Assembly: GCF_009905375.1 (NCBI RefSeq)
Contig: NC_133653.1
Coordinates: forward strand, 90,755,671 to 90,819,670
From: Apium graveolens
Lineage: Eukaryota > Streptophyta > Magnoliopsida > Apiales > Apiaceae
Length of the DNA stretch: 64,000 nucleotides
Direction of reading: 5' to 3'
This document shows positions 36,100 through 48,250 of the stretch, in pieces (within the stretch, counting starts at the first letter, position 1; each line of letters opens with the position of its first letter). The notes beneath the pieces are model-generated. The model was not told where the DNA came from. It searched no databases and worked only from the letters and a program-made list of their open reading frames with translations. A program made the translations under genes and the position numbers.

Positions 36100-36610
36100 T
36101 GAGTTCTCGATAAGTCTAATTGACTTCTCGACAAGTCATTTTAAGACCTCTCAATTGAGTTCTCGATAAGTCATATTTCTGACTTCTCGAAGGACTTCTC
36201 GACAAGCATTATTATGACTTCTCGATAAGTCACTGTAGATATCTCGATAACTGATAATTCATAGAGTTCTCTACAAGTATAAAATTTATACTTATCAACA
36301 ACTTGGAACTGAGATAATTTAATTTAATTAATTATTTTTGTAACATACTTTTGATAAAATTATTATGACTTTATTTTGATTTACTCAAATAAAAATTGGA
36401 AAAATTAAGTCTATTCAGGACAAACTGGGTATTTATTTGACATCTCGATAAGTCATTTTCTAGTTTTCGATAAGAGTCAAGAAAATGACATATCGATATG
36501 TATCTATTCTCACAATATGACTTCTCGATAAGCAAATTCCAAACGTTTATATTGAGTTCTCGATAAGTTATTTACCTTTTACTATAAATACCCAGACATC
36601 TCGACATACA
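36100..36610 (+). repeat. GACTTCTCGATAAGTC-type motif array after Copia-3 pol
   Basis: About 13 copies of TTCTCGATAAGTC or close variants lie between 36104 and 36608, immediately upstream of and flanking the TATA box at 36582. The full 16-mer GACTTCTCGATAAGTC is a palindrome with one mismatched pair. Copies recur, mostly in reverse orientation, in the 3' LTR of the same element. Confidence 0.88.
36582..36590 (+). promoter_or_regulatory. Internal TATA box upstream of the Copia-3 extra ORF
   Basis: CTATAAATA lies directly after the motif array, followed by a C/T/A-rich leader of about 138 bases and the ATG at 36729. Confidence 0.62.
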
Positions 36611-36728
36611 CCTCTTTACACCTTCGAGATCTCTAAGTGACCTAAATTTTCCAAATCTAAACTGTTTTCTCTCATTTCAAAATCTTTCTCTCTAATTTTT
36701 CTTACCCAATCAAATTCAAACATTTCAA

Positions 36729-39148
36729 ATGACATCAAAAACAGTTAAACCTTTTATCCCAAATGAGGGTACCAACTATCTTCCATTTACAGATGCAAAC
36801 CAATCTCCTGATAGCTTCAATAGCTTTGTGAAGGTTCTTTCTAAAACGTACTTTGCAGGTGCTCTAACTGCAAATCCAGTACTATACTTGGATGTTCTTA
36901 GGGATTTCTGGGACACAGCTGTGGTGTGGATAGTGGTGCATGAGAACCAGGCTATATCCATGATGGTTAACTGCTCCATTCAATGCTAACAGGTGGAGTT
37001 TTCTGAAAATGATGTGAATGTGGCTTTAGGAATTCCTACTGATAACTTGGTGGAGGTGCCTACTCAAGACGAATTGGCTGAATTTATGGAATTCATTAAT
37101 TACAGTGAAAGGATCAACCTAGCTAGTCTGAACAAGAAAAACTTGAGGAAGGAATGGTCATTCCTGTTTGACTTCATTGTGAGAGCTTTCGCATGCAGAA
37201 AGACAGGGTATGATAATATTTCAAGTGTAGTCCAGAAGATGGTATGCTCCATGGCTCACAACAGACACATCAATGTGTGGATGTTCATTCTGCAGGAACT
37301 TAGCACAAGGCTGACTATGCCTTTGTCTCCAAGAGGTTAGGAAATTTTCTTTCCTAGGCTTATAATATCTACTTTAAACCATAAAGTTCAAGATATTCAT
37401 TTACTTAATGGTATTGATAGAACACAAATAGGCAATTGTAAACTGGTGTCCAAAATTCTATTTGGTTCACTACTACAAAGAATAAGGTAACTGTAAGTCT
37501 TAGAATTACTCTATTTATGTTGGGGAGATTCAAGACTTACCCTTACCCTATGCCTGGCATGAGGTCTACAATCACAACTAGTACAGTAATGGCTCATGTA
37601 CCCATGGAAGAAAAAACACAAGAACACCAAGAGGGGCCTTCCCAAACTGAGACCTCTCTTTCTTTACCAATAGAAGCTAGGAAACCAACCACTTCATCCT
37701 CTCAAAAGGTTGAAGTGAGTAAAAAGAAGAGAAATGAGGCAACCCTAACTATTATCAATGAGACTGGTGAGGATCAAACACAAATAGAGTCCACCCTGGT
37801 CAAGAAACAAAAGAAGGAAAAAAACTGAGTTGACCACTCAAGCCATCTCTGCATCCTCCCAAAAGGATGTAGTTGAAAAAGAGGGAATTAAATAGACTCA
37901 AGGGGCATCCTCTCAACAGGGTGTCTCTATTGAAAAGAGCACTCTCCCTAGTACACCTTGTAAAGAGTCTGCACCATCACTTGAACACATTCAAGTGTAT
38001 GAAAGAAGGAATAAGGATGACACACACACTGAGAGCACATCTCTTGAAGCTCCCTCATCTATTTAGGGGGAGCTGCTAGTACTCGCAACTGAAATCTCAA
38101 ATCTCATTTCGAAAATTTCTTCTTAATATAGTGAGACACTTGAATCTGACTCTCAAGTGTTGCTAAAATCAAGTAACATGGTTCAAGAAACTATGATCAC
38201 CACCCATGAACCACATTTAGTTGGTGAAAGGCTACACTCTGGGGTAGACCGTGATGACACCAACACCAACACAAACACAAGTGTTTCATCAGTTTAAGAC
38301 CTTGTGGTAGTTACTCAAGAACCTTCATGTTCTAAACAATCCTCACAGATTGATAGGTTTGAGGGTAGTACTTCTGAGGGGCAGCTATCTAAATCCTCTC
38401 CAACTCAATTGAAGGTTCCTCATATAGGGACAACTCCCCTCAAAACCCTAGCTGAAATTGCCTTAACAATTGAAGCTAGGGCCAATTGCCAATGAGCTTG
38501 TTATAGGGGAGGCAAGTCAGGCACATTCAAGTGCTAGCTCTTTGCAAGAAGATCAAGGGTTTGAGGCCATGGTACATGATAATAACCTGGTCAAATTCCC
38601 TCCAATTTAATTGGAGGTTCCCACAAGTGGTGAACAACACACTATCATAACCACAGTTCCAATTGTGAGTCAAACTGTGACATCTGTCACAGGTAATGTT
38701 ACTGAACCTCACCCATCTACCTCAACTCAAACAGACATACCTTCTACATCGAACCCTTCTCAACAGCCATCACACCTTATCTCTCAGTGGCTTCAAGATT
38801 CCCAAGCTCAACCCATTACAATGAATGACCTCTTGCTTGATCAACTTGCTGGCCTTGCCAACATCACACAACGGCTTCTTCCCACAAACATATCCAATCA
38901 GGACTATCAAGCAATATTGCTTACAAAATAAGTGTTAAAGACCAGCAGCAGAAAACTATCAATGAAGCTGAACAAGATGGCAGTGTGGATGCTTGGTTAG
39001 ACAAGGACTTTAGCTTGAGCATGGATAAGGTCTTGGAAAGATTTGGAGAAGAATATATCACAATATTGGGAAGGAATGCCATGGCACTCAGTCCACAGGA
39101 AGTCTATGATGCAGTGACAGAAGTCTACAAATCTTAACTAAAAGCTTT
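36729..39148 (+). pseudogene. Long extra ORF of Copia-3, first half
   Basis: It starts at ATG 36729 (MTSKTVKPFIPNEG). One frame covers 36729-37340, with a single TAA at 36987-36989, and holds a globular part (FVKVLSKTYFAGALT, FSENDVNVALGIPTDN, KEWSFLFDFIVRAFACRKTG). From about 37500 it becomes Ser/Thr/Gln-rich and low in structure, with several stops and frame changes (37517-37828, 38304-38495, 38611-38931). No transmembrane segment is evident. Similar ORFs downstream of pol in SIRE-type elements have been called envelope-like, but I see nothing specific to support that here. Gypsy-A copy 2 interrupts it at 39149. Confidence 0.65.
39144..39148. repeat. Target-site duplication, left copy, Gypsy-A copy 2
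   Basis: GCTTT precedes the 5' LTR and recurs at 53331-53335 after the 3' LTR. Confidence 0.93.
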
Positions 39149-42100
39149 TGTAATAACCCCAATTTTTGGGAAATTTTTAAAACCCTTATGAATAGTGTTT
39201 TTGCTGAATGAGAAAACTTTTCATGCCACACTATGTAGGGGTTCTGATATGGATATTCTGAGATTTTATTAGTACTTTATATGGGATATAAGTGTATGTA
39301 AAGATCGTCAGAATCCAAATCCGAACACTTTGGTTTTTCCCAGAAATACACTAGATACGGAAAGAATTGAGTATAAGGTAACAGGATAAAAGGATTTAAA
39401 TTAAAGGATTATAATAGAGGATCATAAAAAGGAATATAATGTATTGAGAAAGGTTAAGGGAACCTAAGTAATAAGATCCCGGGTATGATCCCTCAAACGA
39501 TAAACGAAAACGAAAGTTAAGCGAACCGTATAACAGATCAGCGGTCATTAGGCAAACAATTAGGAAGTGAATCAAAGGGATTAGAGAGGATGATGTCACC
39601 CAACCAATGAGAAGAGGACAAGGAGGGGAGGATGACATCATGAGGATGACATCATGAGGATGACACAAGCATGACATGGGAAGGAAGGAGATGTGGTGAC
39701 TTTTTAACCACACAAACTCAAGGGCAACAAGGTAATTAACTAAAAACAACACAAAAATCAACCAACCAAGCAAACATTTCATTTTTCATCAAACAAAACA
39801 CAAAAATCTCTTTCTTCCCAAGCTAGCTCTCGGCCCATTTCTTAAAAATTGAAGATCCAAGATCCACCACTTACTATTTAGCAAGGTAATTATCTAAGCT
39901 TCCCCATGGATAGTTACATACTTCCTATAAGTTTAAGCTTCTAATTCCAAGCCAATCTTTTTCTATAAATCATGGAAGAAGATGGTGAATAGTGTTTTTC
40001 AAGAACTAAAATTTGTGTTCTTGAAGTTTTGTTTAGATTAAGCTTGGATAAGGACTTTAAGGGTGATTCCAAGCCATTCTCTTGATTCTCCACTCTCCAA
40101 GGAAGGTATAAACTACAAACCCTAGCTTTAGTTTTGAGTAATTAGGAATGAATATGTTTGATATAGTATATGTGAAGCATGATGCTTGATTGTTTGAAGT
40201 TTGATTGAGTTTGTAGAGATTAGTTGGTTTTGTGGTATTGTTGGAGTGGTAAATCTTGATAATTAGTTAAAGAACCTAAGTAAAGCTTTTAGTTCATGTG
40301 GGGAATAAGTATAAATGGTTAATGTGGATTTGTTGGGGCTGTTATGATGTGGTTTGGATGGATGTTGGTTGTGTGTTTGATTTGAGGTTGAATTGTGGTT
40401 GGTTTTGAATGGTTTAAAATTGGGAAATCGCGTAAACATAGCCGTCGTAACGTCCGATTTTCTTTAGACTGTTATTGTGCACAACATTAGGACCCGAGAA
40501 CCCCCTGCTATATTTTGACCATTGCCATGTTTAGATAGCTCATGTTACGAGCTTCGTTTTGATATGTAGTTCGTTCGATTCCGATGCACGGTTTAGGAGA
40601 AACGACCGTTTCAAGTAACGGCGTTTCGCGAACGAAACTTTTCCCCTCGCCTTACTTTGAAACATAGGATTAAAGACCAAAAAGGGTTAATTAATGTATG
40701 AAGCAATTATGGTAAGAGTGTTAGGCAGTTGGTAAGATACTCGCAAAGGAATCGCCTTAAAACTCGTAATGGTTAAATTATTAAAAATGGTGGAGCCGAG
40801 GGTACTCGAGTGACTTAAGAGAATCAGTAAGCGCAAAGCGAGCGTTAGAGTCTAAGTTGGTTAATGTATAGATTTACAAGTGACTTTGGCTTAATTCCAA
40901 CTTACTTGTTGTTTATAGGTTACCAGACTCGTCCCGAGCCATTCGTAACCCCCAGTCGCTCAGGCAAGTTTTCTACCCGTTATACTGTTGTTGTGATGTA
41001 AATATATGTATATGCATTATCTTGTGATAAGTGCATGATTGTTATTAGCAAATTTTGCGATATATTGGAGCATGCTGATATGGTATATATGCATGTCTGT
41101 TTCGTAATCTTGATATATATCTGTCGATTCAATTGATTCAGTTGATAATACCTATGCTAGAGGATAGCGGTAATTTGCATATACCCTTAGTATAGGGACC
41201 CAAAGGTGAAAATATTTTCTAAAATCGGGAGTCGAGGATCCCGAGTAGGTTTTGTATATATGGATATAAATATATATATATATATACTTATATATATATA
41301 TGGTCATAGTTTTCAAAACTATTAATTGAATAAGGTTTATTCGATAACTTTAGCTTTATTTTATTATTGAATATTATTTCGAATATTATTCGAAGGCGTA
41401 TGACTCCTTTATATTAAATGAATATTATTTTGAATATTCATTCGAGGGCTTATGACTCAGTTTATATTATTTAATGAATATTATTTGAATATTCATTTGA
41501 GGATTTATGACTCCGATTATTTGCTGAGATATATTCTTTATTTTATTAAAGAATAAGGTGTCAATAATCAAACTTATTTTCGATTATTCAAATAAAGATA
41601 GTACTTTCATATAAGTATATCTTTGGTTATTTGATATCCATTTCAAGTATAAGTTTTAATACTTCTACTTCAATTATTTTTATAAAGATTATTCTTTATG
41701 GGAATATTATTTAAATAATAATATTCAGTCATTTTCTAAATATTCTGGGGACTGATTTACTTCATTAAATCAGCTTTACTCCAAACACTCTATAAAGTAT
41801 TTTCGAGTCTTCAAAATGATTTTTAAAAGTTAGAGCGGATCCCAAAACTCATTTTTATATTTAAGATCTTCCTTTTTAAGGGGATTTAAATACTCGCTCA
41901 AAACCTGAGGGATCCGGCTCTGTGGTGTGTTTTCTATTCGCAACAAGGTTGCTGCTTTGATAAATGAATTGATTACTTACCCAACACTCGGGAAGTAAAA
42001 TTCTTGGAACAAGTTAATCCATTAACAGGCATCGCCTGGGAAATATCGGTGAGTTTTCCTTTCCAACTAGATACGACTTCTTGGTGGAGCCGTATCAACA

Positions 42101-43456
42101 AGTTTCTACTTGGGGAAGGGGGAACGAGCTTTACGTTTCAGAGTCATGGATTTCATCTGAACTAGGAGTGGCGTAAGTGGTCGAGTGGCGCCGGCCCAGC
42201 CTTATTATATTGGCCCAAATGGCCTGGAAGTTCCGCTAAGGCGGTCCATTCCTTAGGAGTTCAGTGTTCGGTTGACAAGTAAATCCGACAGGTTCTCCTC
42301 TACATGTAGAAAATGGTGGGGTTGCACTACTACGACTGATCATCGTAAGTGGTCTTCCTGGCGCGGCAAACTCCCGTAATGAGTTCATCATCCAATTGGA
42401 TATTTCTGCAATACTACCCAGAGCACTTCGATAGAAAGGCTACGGTTGGGCGATTGTTGAGTGTTGGCAAGGTCAAGTTTTCAAAATGATGTTTGCATCA
42501 AATGAAGTATCTCGTAACTTCATTTTATTTTGATGATATTTTAAAGATTTAATCTATTCAAATCTGGTCTTGTAGTCTCATCTATGTGATGAACTTTGGA
42601 AACTAATTATAACTTGAATGGTGGTAGTTCAAGTAGTATTTGGAAAAGATATAAGTATATTGGAGTATCTTGTAACTTCATCTTTTAAACTTATATCTAG
42701 TAAATGATTATCTTATGCATGACAAAGATTTTCAGAAAAACGTTGAGACAAGGTTAGATATATGAGATCACCTTGCAACGATATTTTTATAAAGTTATAC
42801 ACTGGGACTTTGTGTATATTATGCATGGAAGAGGACTTCCAATATTTTGAAAAGTATATATGTATATATATATATACTGAATATTTTGCGACTTCATCGC
42901 ATTAAGATATCAACTTGGTTCATTTCTTTTGACCAAGACTTTCATGAGTATTATGAGTAGGCTCATATATTGTTAATCATTATACATATTATTTTGGTGG
43001 GCTTGCTGCTCACCCTTGCTTTCTTCTTTCATCACACAACATCAGATAGATAAGATGAATAGGACCAAGCTCCCAATTCGCGAGCGGATAGGAAGCATTC
43101 CGCAGTTTCCTATAGGTGTTGAAGTCACTGTAGCTGAGGTAGGGAAATACCAATAGACTAGGCTTCAACTTTTGATGTACCAGATTATGTATATTTACGA
43201 ATTGTAATAATGGCAAAGAAAATGTAAATTTATTCAGAAAACCTTCTAAGGTGTATTGGCAGATAATTATGGAATAAAATGACTTGTGATTATTTTTTTT
43301 TTGGATGTTCATCTCTGAGACTATAACGTGTGGTGTGTGTGTTTATTGTGGGGTCACAGTACAGAGTAGTTGAGTAATTATTAAGATTGGGTGTTATTAA
43401 GGGAAATGAAACTCGTGACAACCCGGATCCCCGACCCCGGATTTGGGGGTGTTACA
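39149..43456 (+). repeat. 5' LTR of Gypsy-A copy 2 (4308 bp)
   Basis: It begins TGTAATAACCCC and ends GGGGGTGTTACA. Versus the 3' LTR it carries an extra 14-bp unit in the GATGACATCATGAG repeat at about 39630-39665. No coding sequence; ORFs inside it recur in the other LTR simply because the LTRs match. Confidence 0.96.
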
Positions 43457-43460
43457 GAAG

Positions 43461-43472
43461 TGGTATCAGAGC
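43461..43472 (+). other. Primer-binding site, Gypsy-A copy 2
   Basis: TGGTATCAGAGC lies 4 bases after the 5' LTR, matching initiator tRNA-Met. Confidence 0.95.
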
Positions 43473-43639
43473 TAAGCGTTATAAACCTCAGAGATGATGT
43501 GGCGTTAAGATAATAAGTTCACAAAGATAATAAGAACTCTTGCCAAGTTCATAGTCGGGCTACCTAACGTAGTACTGACAGTTAAAACCCTTATGGGAAC
43601 CCTTATAAATATCGTGATAGGAGCGTAGTTCGTTATCGT

Positions 43640-43935
43640 ATATGGTAGCGGGACTCTGAACCCTGAGGTTGAGGAGCAACAGCGCGATGATGTTTTATTA
43701 CTAATTGGAGATCGGATTGTGGATCCGATAGAGTGTCCTAATGCAGGACCGGATGATGTTGATATTGAGGATGTAGCGGTTGAGGATGTTGTCCTAGAAG
43801 GGATAGTTGTTGAGGAGGATCCCGTGGAGGATCCTGACAAGAATGAATAAAGGACCACTCAGGAATTGATGACCATGGTTAGGGAAACTACCAGAGGTAG
43901 GATTGGTCGGTCACTACCGGAGGTTCGTTCAAGTT
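43640..43935 (+). pseudogene. Truncated gag N-terminus, Gypsy-A copy 2
   Basis: The plus strand reads an acidic gag start with LNPEVEEQQRDDVLLLIGD, an Asp/Glu/Val-rich run to a stop near 43847, then TTRGRIGRSLPEVRSS. At about 43935 it joins the end of RT directly. The missing part includes most of gag, protease and most of RT. The same joint is present in copy 1. Confidence 0.75.
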
Positions 43936-44745
43936 TGTAAAGATAGTAGCCCCCTTTAACGCGGCTTACTCGTAAGACTGAGAAGTTCGAATGGACATAG
44001 AAATGCGAGAACAGCTTTCAAGAACTGAAGCAAAGGTTGGTGACGGCCCCTATGCTGGCGTTGCCGGATGGAAAAGGAGATTCTGTGAAGTGTAGTGACG
44101 CTTCGCACAAGGGCTTAGGGTGCGTGCTTATGCAGAACGGTAAGGTAATCGCGTACATGTCAAGACAATTAAGGGAATATAAAATTCGATATCCCCATCC
44201 ATGAGCTTAGGCTCGTGGCAATAGTTTTGCCCTAAAGATTGGAAGCACTACTTGTATTGAGAGAAGTGCGAGATTTACACAAGCCATAAGTGCTCTAGTG
44301 CATTTTCGCGTAGAAAGAGCTCAACATGCACCAGAGAAGGTGGTTAGAGCTAATCAAGGATTACGATTATGAGATTCTTTATCATTCGGGGGAAAGCCAA
44401 TGTGGTGGCTGATGCCCTTAGTAAAAAAGGAGAGACTCAAGATGATAATGTCTTTGAGATAAGAGATTTTGAGAAAATGGAAATAGAAGTGAAGGTAACC
44501 GGAGCCGGTACCGAAAAGCTGTTTGAGATTGCAATACAGACCGAATTATCGGAAAAGAACATATTGTGCCAGAAAAAGTGATGAATGAAGGCAGAGAGCC
44601 AACAAATAGATATGAGATTAATACCGAGAAAGATGATAAGGGAATAATGAGGTATCCCTATAGAATTTGGGTTCCGAAAGTTCAAGAGCGTAAGGATGAG
44701 AACTTAGATGAGAGCCATAGTTTGAGGAATAAGATTTAGAGCAAA
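43935..44745 (+). pseudogene. RT C-terminus/RNase H and integrase linker remnant, Gypsy-A copy 2
   Basis: Across shifting frames one can read a FVKIVAP stretch, a [15 protein letters not shown] RNase H segment near 44090-44120, KANVVADALSKK near 44390-44430, and EKMEIEVKVTGAGTEKL at 44470-44520, ending in an integrase N-terminal linker (RIWVPKVQE) near 44665. Relative to copy 1, about 20 codons around 44432-44465 are scrambled by a small deletion. Confidence 0.78.
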
Positions 44746-46020
44746 CCCTGAACGTGATAGTCAGGGAGGTCGCCATCAAGATAGAAGGAACCCATGACAT
44801 AATGGAGTGGAAAATGAGGATTTTAAATTAAAAAAAAATGACCCCAATTATGGGGAGTAGGATGAAACATTTCATACTAAGGAAACAGAAAGTCGAGTAA
44901 GGAAAGGAGACCCGAGACGGTACTCCTATACGGCAATTCATGGACCTGTCTAGACAGAACTTAGACTATTATCCCCAACCACCACCTTGAGGAAACAATA
45001 TGGTGTGAAATTCTTTCAGGACCTCTAAGTCGCTAAGCTCTCAGAGTTCCAAGGAACAAGCTGACCCAGTCGAGGCAAGAGCCTGGCTAAAGGAAATATA
45101 GGAATCATTTGAGATTCTAAATGATTGACGAATCACAAAAGACTGTTTTTATCACTTACCCTCCTAAGAGAGAGACCACCCGCTGGTGAAAGGCCAAGGA
45201 AGGCACGAAGCAAGAGATTATAATAAACTGATTAAAGTTCAATCAATTGTTTCGAGAAAGTAATTCCCAAGGTTATGGAGATAACGTAAAAGCTTTAGAG
45301 CCAGAACAAAGGCAGACGAGTATGATGAATTAGGAATCTAAGTTGTAAAAGTTATCAAGATTCGTTTTGAGGACACGAATCCGGAATGACGGGATGTTTG
45401 AAATCAATGCTTATGTTGTGATTGGTTCGTGAAATAATGATAAGAGAAAGGAAAATAAAAAGAAACTGAAGTGGAAAGGAATATAAAGGCAATAGAGTTT
45501 GAGAAATGATAAGGGAGTTGGGTATGAGGAAACCCTAAAGACTCGTAGTAATAGAAATAGGAAAGTATGTAATCATTGGTATGAGGGTGATTCACCATGA
45601 GTTAAAGTTGATGGTTGAAGGCATACGAGTTATGTACATTTTATCCCCTGTAAGTTGGGAGGATTCGAGGAAACCTTGAGATAATTCGAAGGATAAATAA
45701 TGAGACGCGGATAGACTGAAGAGACAAGAAAGTAAGAAATTAAGAAAATTGGATGAAGGAAGTGACCTTCAAGAAGGTGAAGTGTAAGACCGGTGGCATG
45801 ATACCCAGAAAGGGAGACGCCAGATATGAAAGATATCCCAACATTGAGGTGACTGTTGAGATAAACAACAAAAGTAAATAAGGAATTATTAAGAAGAGGT
45901 TCACGTTGAACACGACCGATATCTTCCAGAACATCCTTGTTATCATTACCAAATTAGGCAAGAAAAGCGGATAACCATTGTTATCTTACGGAGGCCATAT
46001 TGATTGACCCCATCTTGAAT
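44745..46020 (+). other. Unassigned interior of Gypsy-A copy 2
   Basis: I recognise no conserved protein phrases here on either strand. The matching stretch of copy 1 is about 2820-4020. It is retroelement interior by position only. Confidence 0.5.
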
Positions 46021-46830
46021 ACAGATGTTATTGTGAAATTAGACATATATTATCGATGTGGGAATGATTGAATAAGACACCCTTATCAGGGATATATGAC
46101 TTGATTTATCCATGGAAGGATGCAGGTACCTTTTAAAGGTGGAATTAAGGATAGAACATTGGTAACTTAAAATGAATCCTAGGGGACTGCATAAAGGTTG
46201 GCATGTCACCCCTAATAGGGACAGTATTAGTTTTGACAGTATGATTGGGAAAGGGTTAAGGTAACAACAACCTTTAAGGATCAATGGAGAATTTTTTTTT
46301 TCAGAAGTATATAGACAATGATCCTGGTATTAATAAATGGTATCTTGATATGCCCTGTGCCTAGGGTGTACCTGATGAAGGATTTAAGGATAACCTTAGA
46401 GGTTTTACAAGGAAAAAGGTAATATTCAAAATTCTCAAGAATAGAAATGTGGATAAAGGAAATATGATGTAATTATAATGATGCCAAGTGGGGCACGTGT
46501 TAAACCACGAGAAAGTATGAATCGAACCAGTACAGGTCGAAATTGTTCAGGGCAATTAGGGCCTAGGATAAAAGATGTTCTAAGTATGATTGAGAGTCAG
46601 TCTTAACAGTGATTAGCCTCTAAAGACTGAGGCAATAACTTATGGAAAAATGGTGATATTTTTTTTTTACCCATCTGATTTTAAGGAAAACATCTTCACT
46701 CAAGCAGTGATTGGAAATAGGGTAGAAAATTAGTGAAAGTGGTTAAGACGACATTGATTGTAAGGAAATATTACTATCAGGAAAGGCCAAAGAGGTGGCC
46801 GACACTTTAAATGTAAGAGGATAATTATAG
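46020..46830 (+). pseudogene. Second, degraded RT/RNase H remnant, Gypsy-A copy 2
   Basis: The plus strand carries weak but ordered Gypsy RT signals: VIVKLDIYYRCGND near 46030 (resembling the RT SKIDLRSGY block), a GMSPLIGTVLVLT stretch near 46203 (resembling the MPFGLTNAPAAF block), LRITLEVLQGKR near 46386, a GHVLNHE stretch near 46494, and GKAKEVADTLN near 46784 (RNase H end). Stops and frame changes are everywhere. The RNase H end is thus present twice in this interior, here and near 44400. Confidence 0.5.
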
Positions 46831-48250
46831 GCGCTCGTGCGAGAGGGATACAATGATGATGGTTAAAGCTGTGATGGTTGTATTTTGGGTTGGAAGATTG
46901 TCATTCCTTCTGATGATTGTGCAATACCCAACCGTAATAGTAGTTGGTAAAGGTTTAATTCGTGTAATCGCCATGAGCAGGCTATCTATCTCAGAAGATA
47001 CTATCTTGAGATAAGCCAGGACCATATTTCAAAAAGGACTAAACAAACCTTTGAGTTAAGTCTTCTATTGAAGGCATATGATTAAGAATAGTATTAACCT
47101 GCTATCGTTGCATTGATGGAAACCCTTCTGCAATTTTATCTGCTTCATGTCATGTATGTATGTCAGGATCAGGAGTGTTCTTCATGAATCAGGAATGGTG
47201 ATTATGTTACCTCCTTAGAAGGATTTTATATGACGTGTATGGACTCCGTATGGTTAGATATTAAGATTTCATGGAACGTGAATGACGACAGTAGGTCAGT
47301 AGTGGACCATAGTAAAGCAGCAATGATTCTGCGAGTATTGAGCTGAATACAACCGTGAGAGTTGTATTGGAATGGGTGTTGAGATTGAGTACCACTAATC
47401 GGGTCGTGGTAGTGTATAAGTTATCATTGATAGACTAATTAAGTAGAGTATCTACCTAGTGAATAGTTATTCTTTCTTATCAATAGAGAGTCATATTATT
47501 ATACGAGGAAGGTTGCGGTGCAAGCATAGAATTCTAGTAACGATGATGTATAGAATGAGATCCCAGATTCGATTTTCGATGTCGAGGGAGTTTCAAAGGT
47601 GATTGTGTATAAGCTCGAGGAGGAGCATGGGTCCATAGAATGATGGATGGAATAGCAAAAATATTTAGGCATGTGAAATACGATGCTATAATACTTGATG
47701 TTGATATAAATACATATATGTTTTGTTCTCCTATGACAAACCTCTATAGTTCAGAGGTAGGTTCCAATCCAAATATTTTGTGGCAGTATTTTTTTTATAT
47801 ATATACAATTCTCTTCAGTTCGTTCTTTTCTCTTCTTTTCATTTCATGTAAGCTGAGAAGAACAACCCTTCCAGAAGGGGAGGTATTGCCGAATGACTAT
47901 CTATCTGTGTGATAGAAGCCTAGTAGGATACCATCTATTGTTTAATTGCTTGTCAAGTACTAAAGGTTGGCCACCTTCTGTACTAACTATGCGATATAAC
48001 AAGTGTTCATGATCATAGTGATCTCTCAACAAATTCCTTTACTTCTATATGATTGATCAAACTTTGGGAAATAGAAACAGCTGAAAAAGGAGTGGTAAAG
48101 TTGTGGTAGTATGCGGAATGGAAACACATTCGTGATACTAAGGTTGACGTGGTTATTAAAAGGTTATAGAACGCTAACGAGCAAAAGTATAACCAGTATA
48201 ATATTAGGAACGGAAGGTGATAGCGATTACGAACTGGAAAAGAATGGGTA
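46831..48250 (+). other. Unassigned interior of Gypsy-A copy 2
   Basis: There is no recognisable domain. A 90-residue ORF at 47640-47912 also occurs in copy 1, but its differences do not look constrained (see rejected items). Confidence 0.5.

Larger units (their letters stand above)
35065..39148 (+). mobile_element. Copia-3, left part (5'-truncated)
   Basis: The element begins mid-RT at about 35065 and runs through RNase H, a motif-rich spacer, an internal TATA box and a long extra ORF, up to the Gypsy-A copy 2 insertion at 39149. It resumes at 53336 and ends with a 3' LTR at about 57177. Its 5' LTR, gag, integrase and most of RT are missing. Confidence 0.85.

Noticed and set aside
37517..38931. 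Several separate host genes in the Copia-3 extra-ORF region
   Set aside because: The frames are successive pieces of one Ser/Thr/Gln-rich retroelement ORF broken by stops and shifts; a related piece occurs at 33506-33880.
39396..39782. Minus-strand ORF in the Gypsy-A LTR, partly repeated at 49284-49656
   Set aside because: Hydrophobic antisense ORF within an LTR; it recurs only because the two LTRs are near-identical.
43010..43312. 100-residue minus-strand ORF, identical at 52884-53186
   Set aside because: Lies inside the LTRs; identity reflects the LTR pair, and no family is recognisable.
47640..47912. A 90-residue ORF, also open at 925-1197 (minus) in the other Gypsy-A copy
   Set aside because: Both are open, but the differences between them are mostly amino-acid changing and there is no recognisable domain. 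Sharing is explained by common descent of the two elements.
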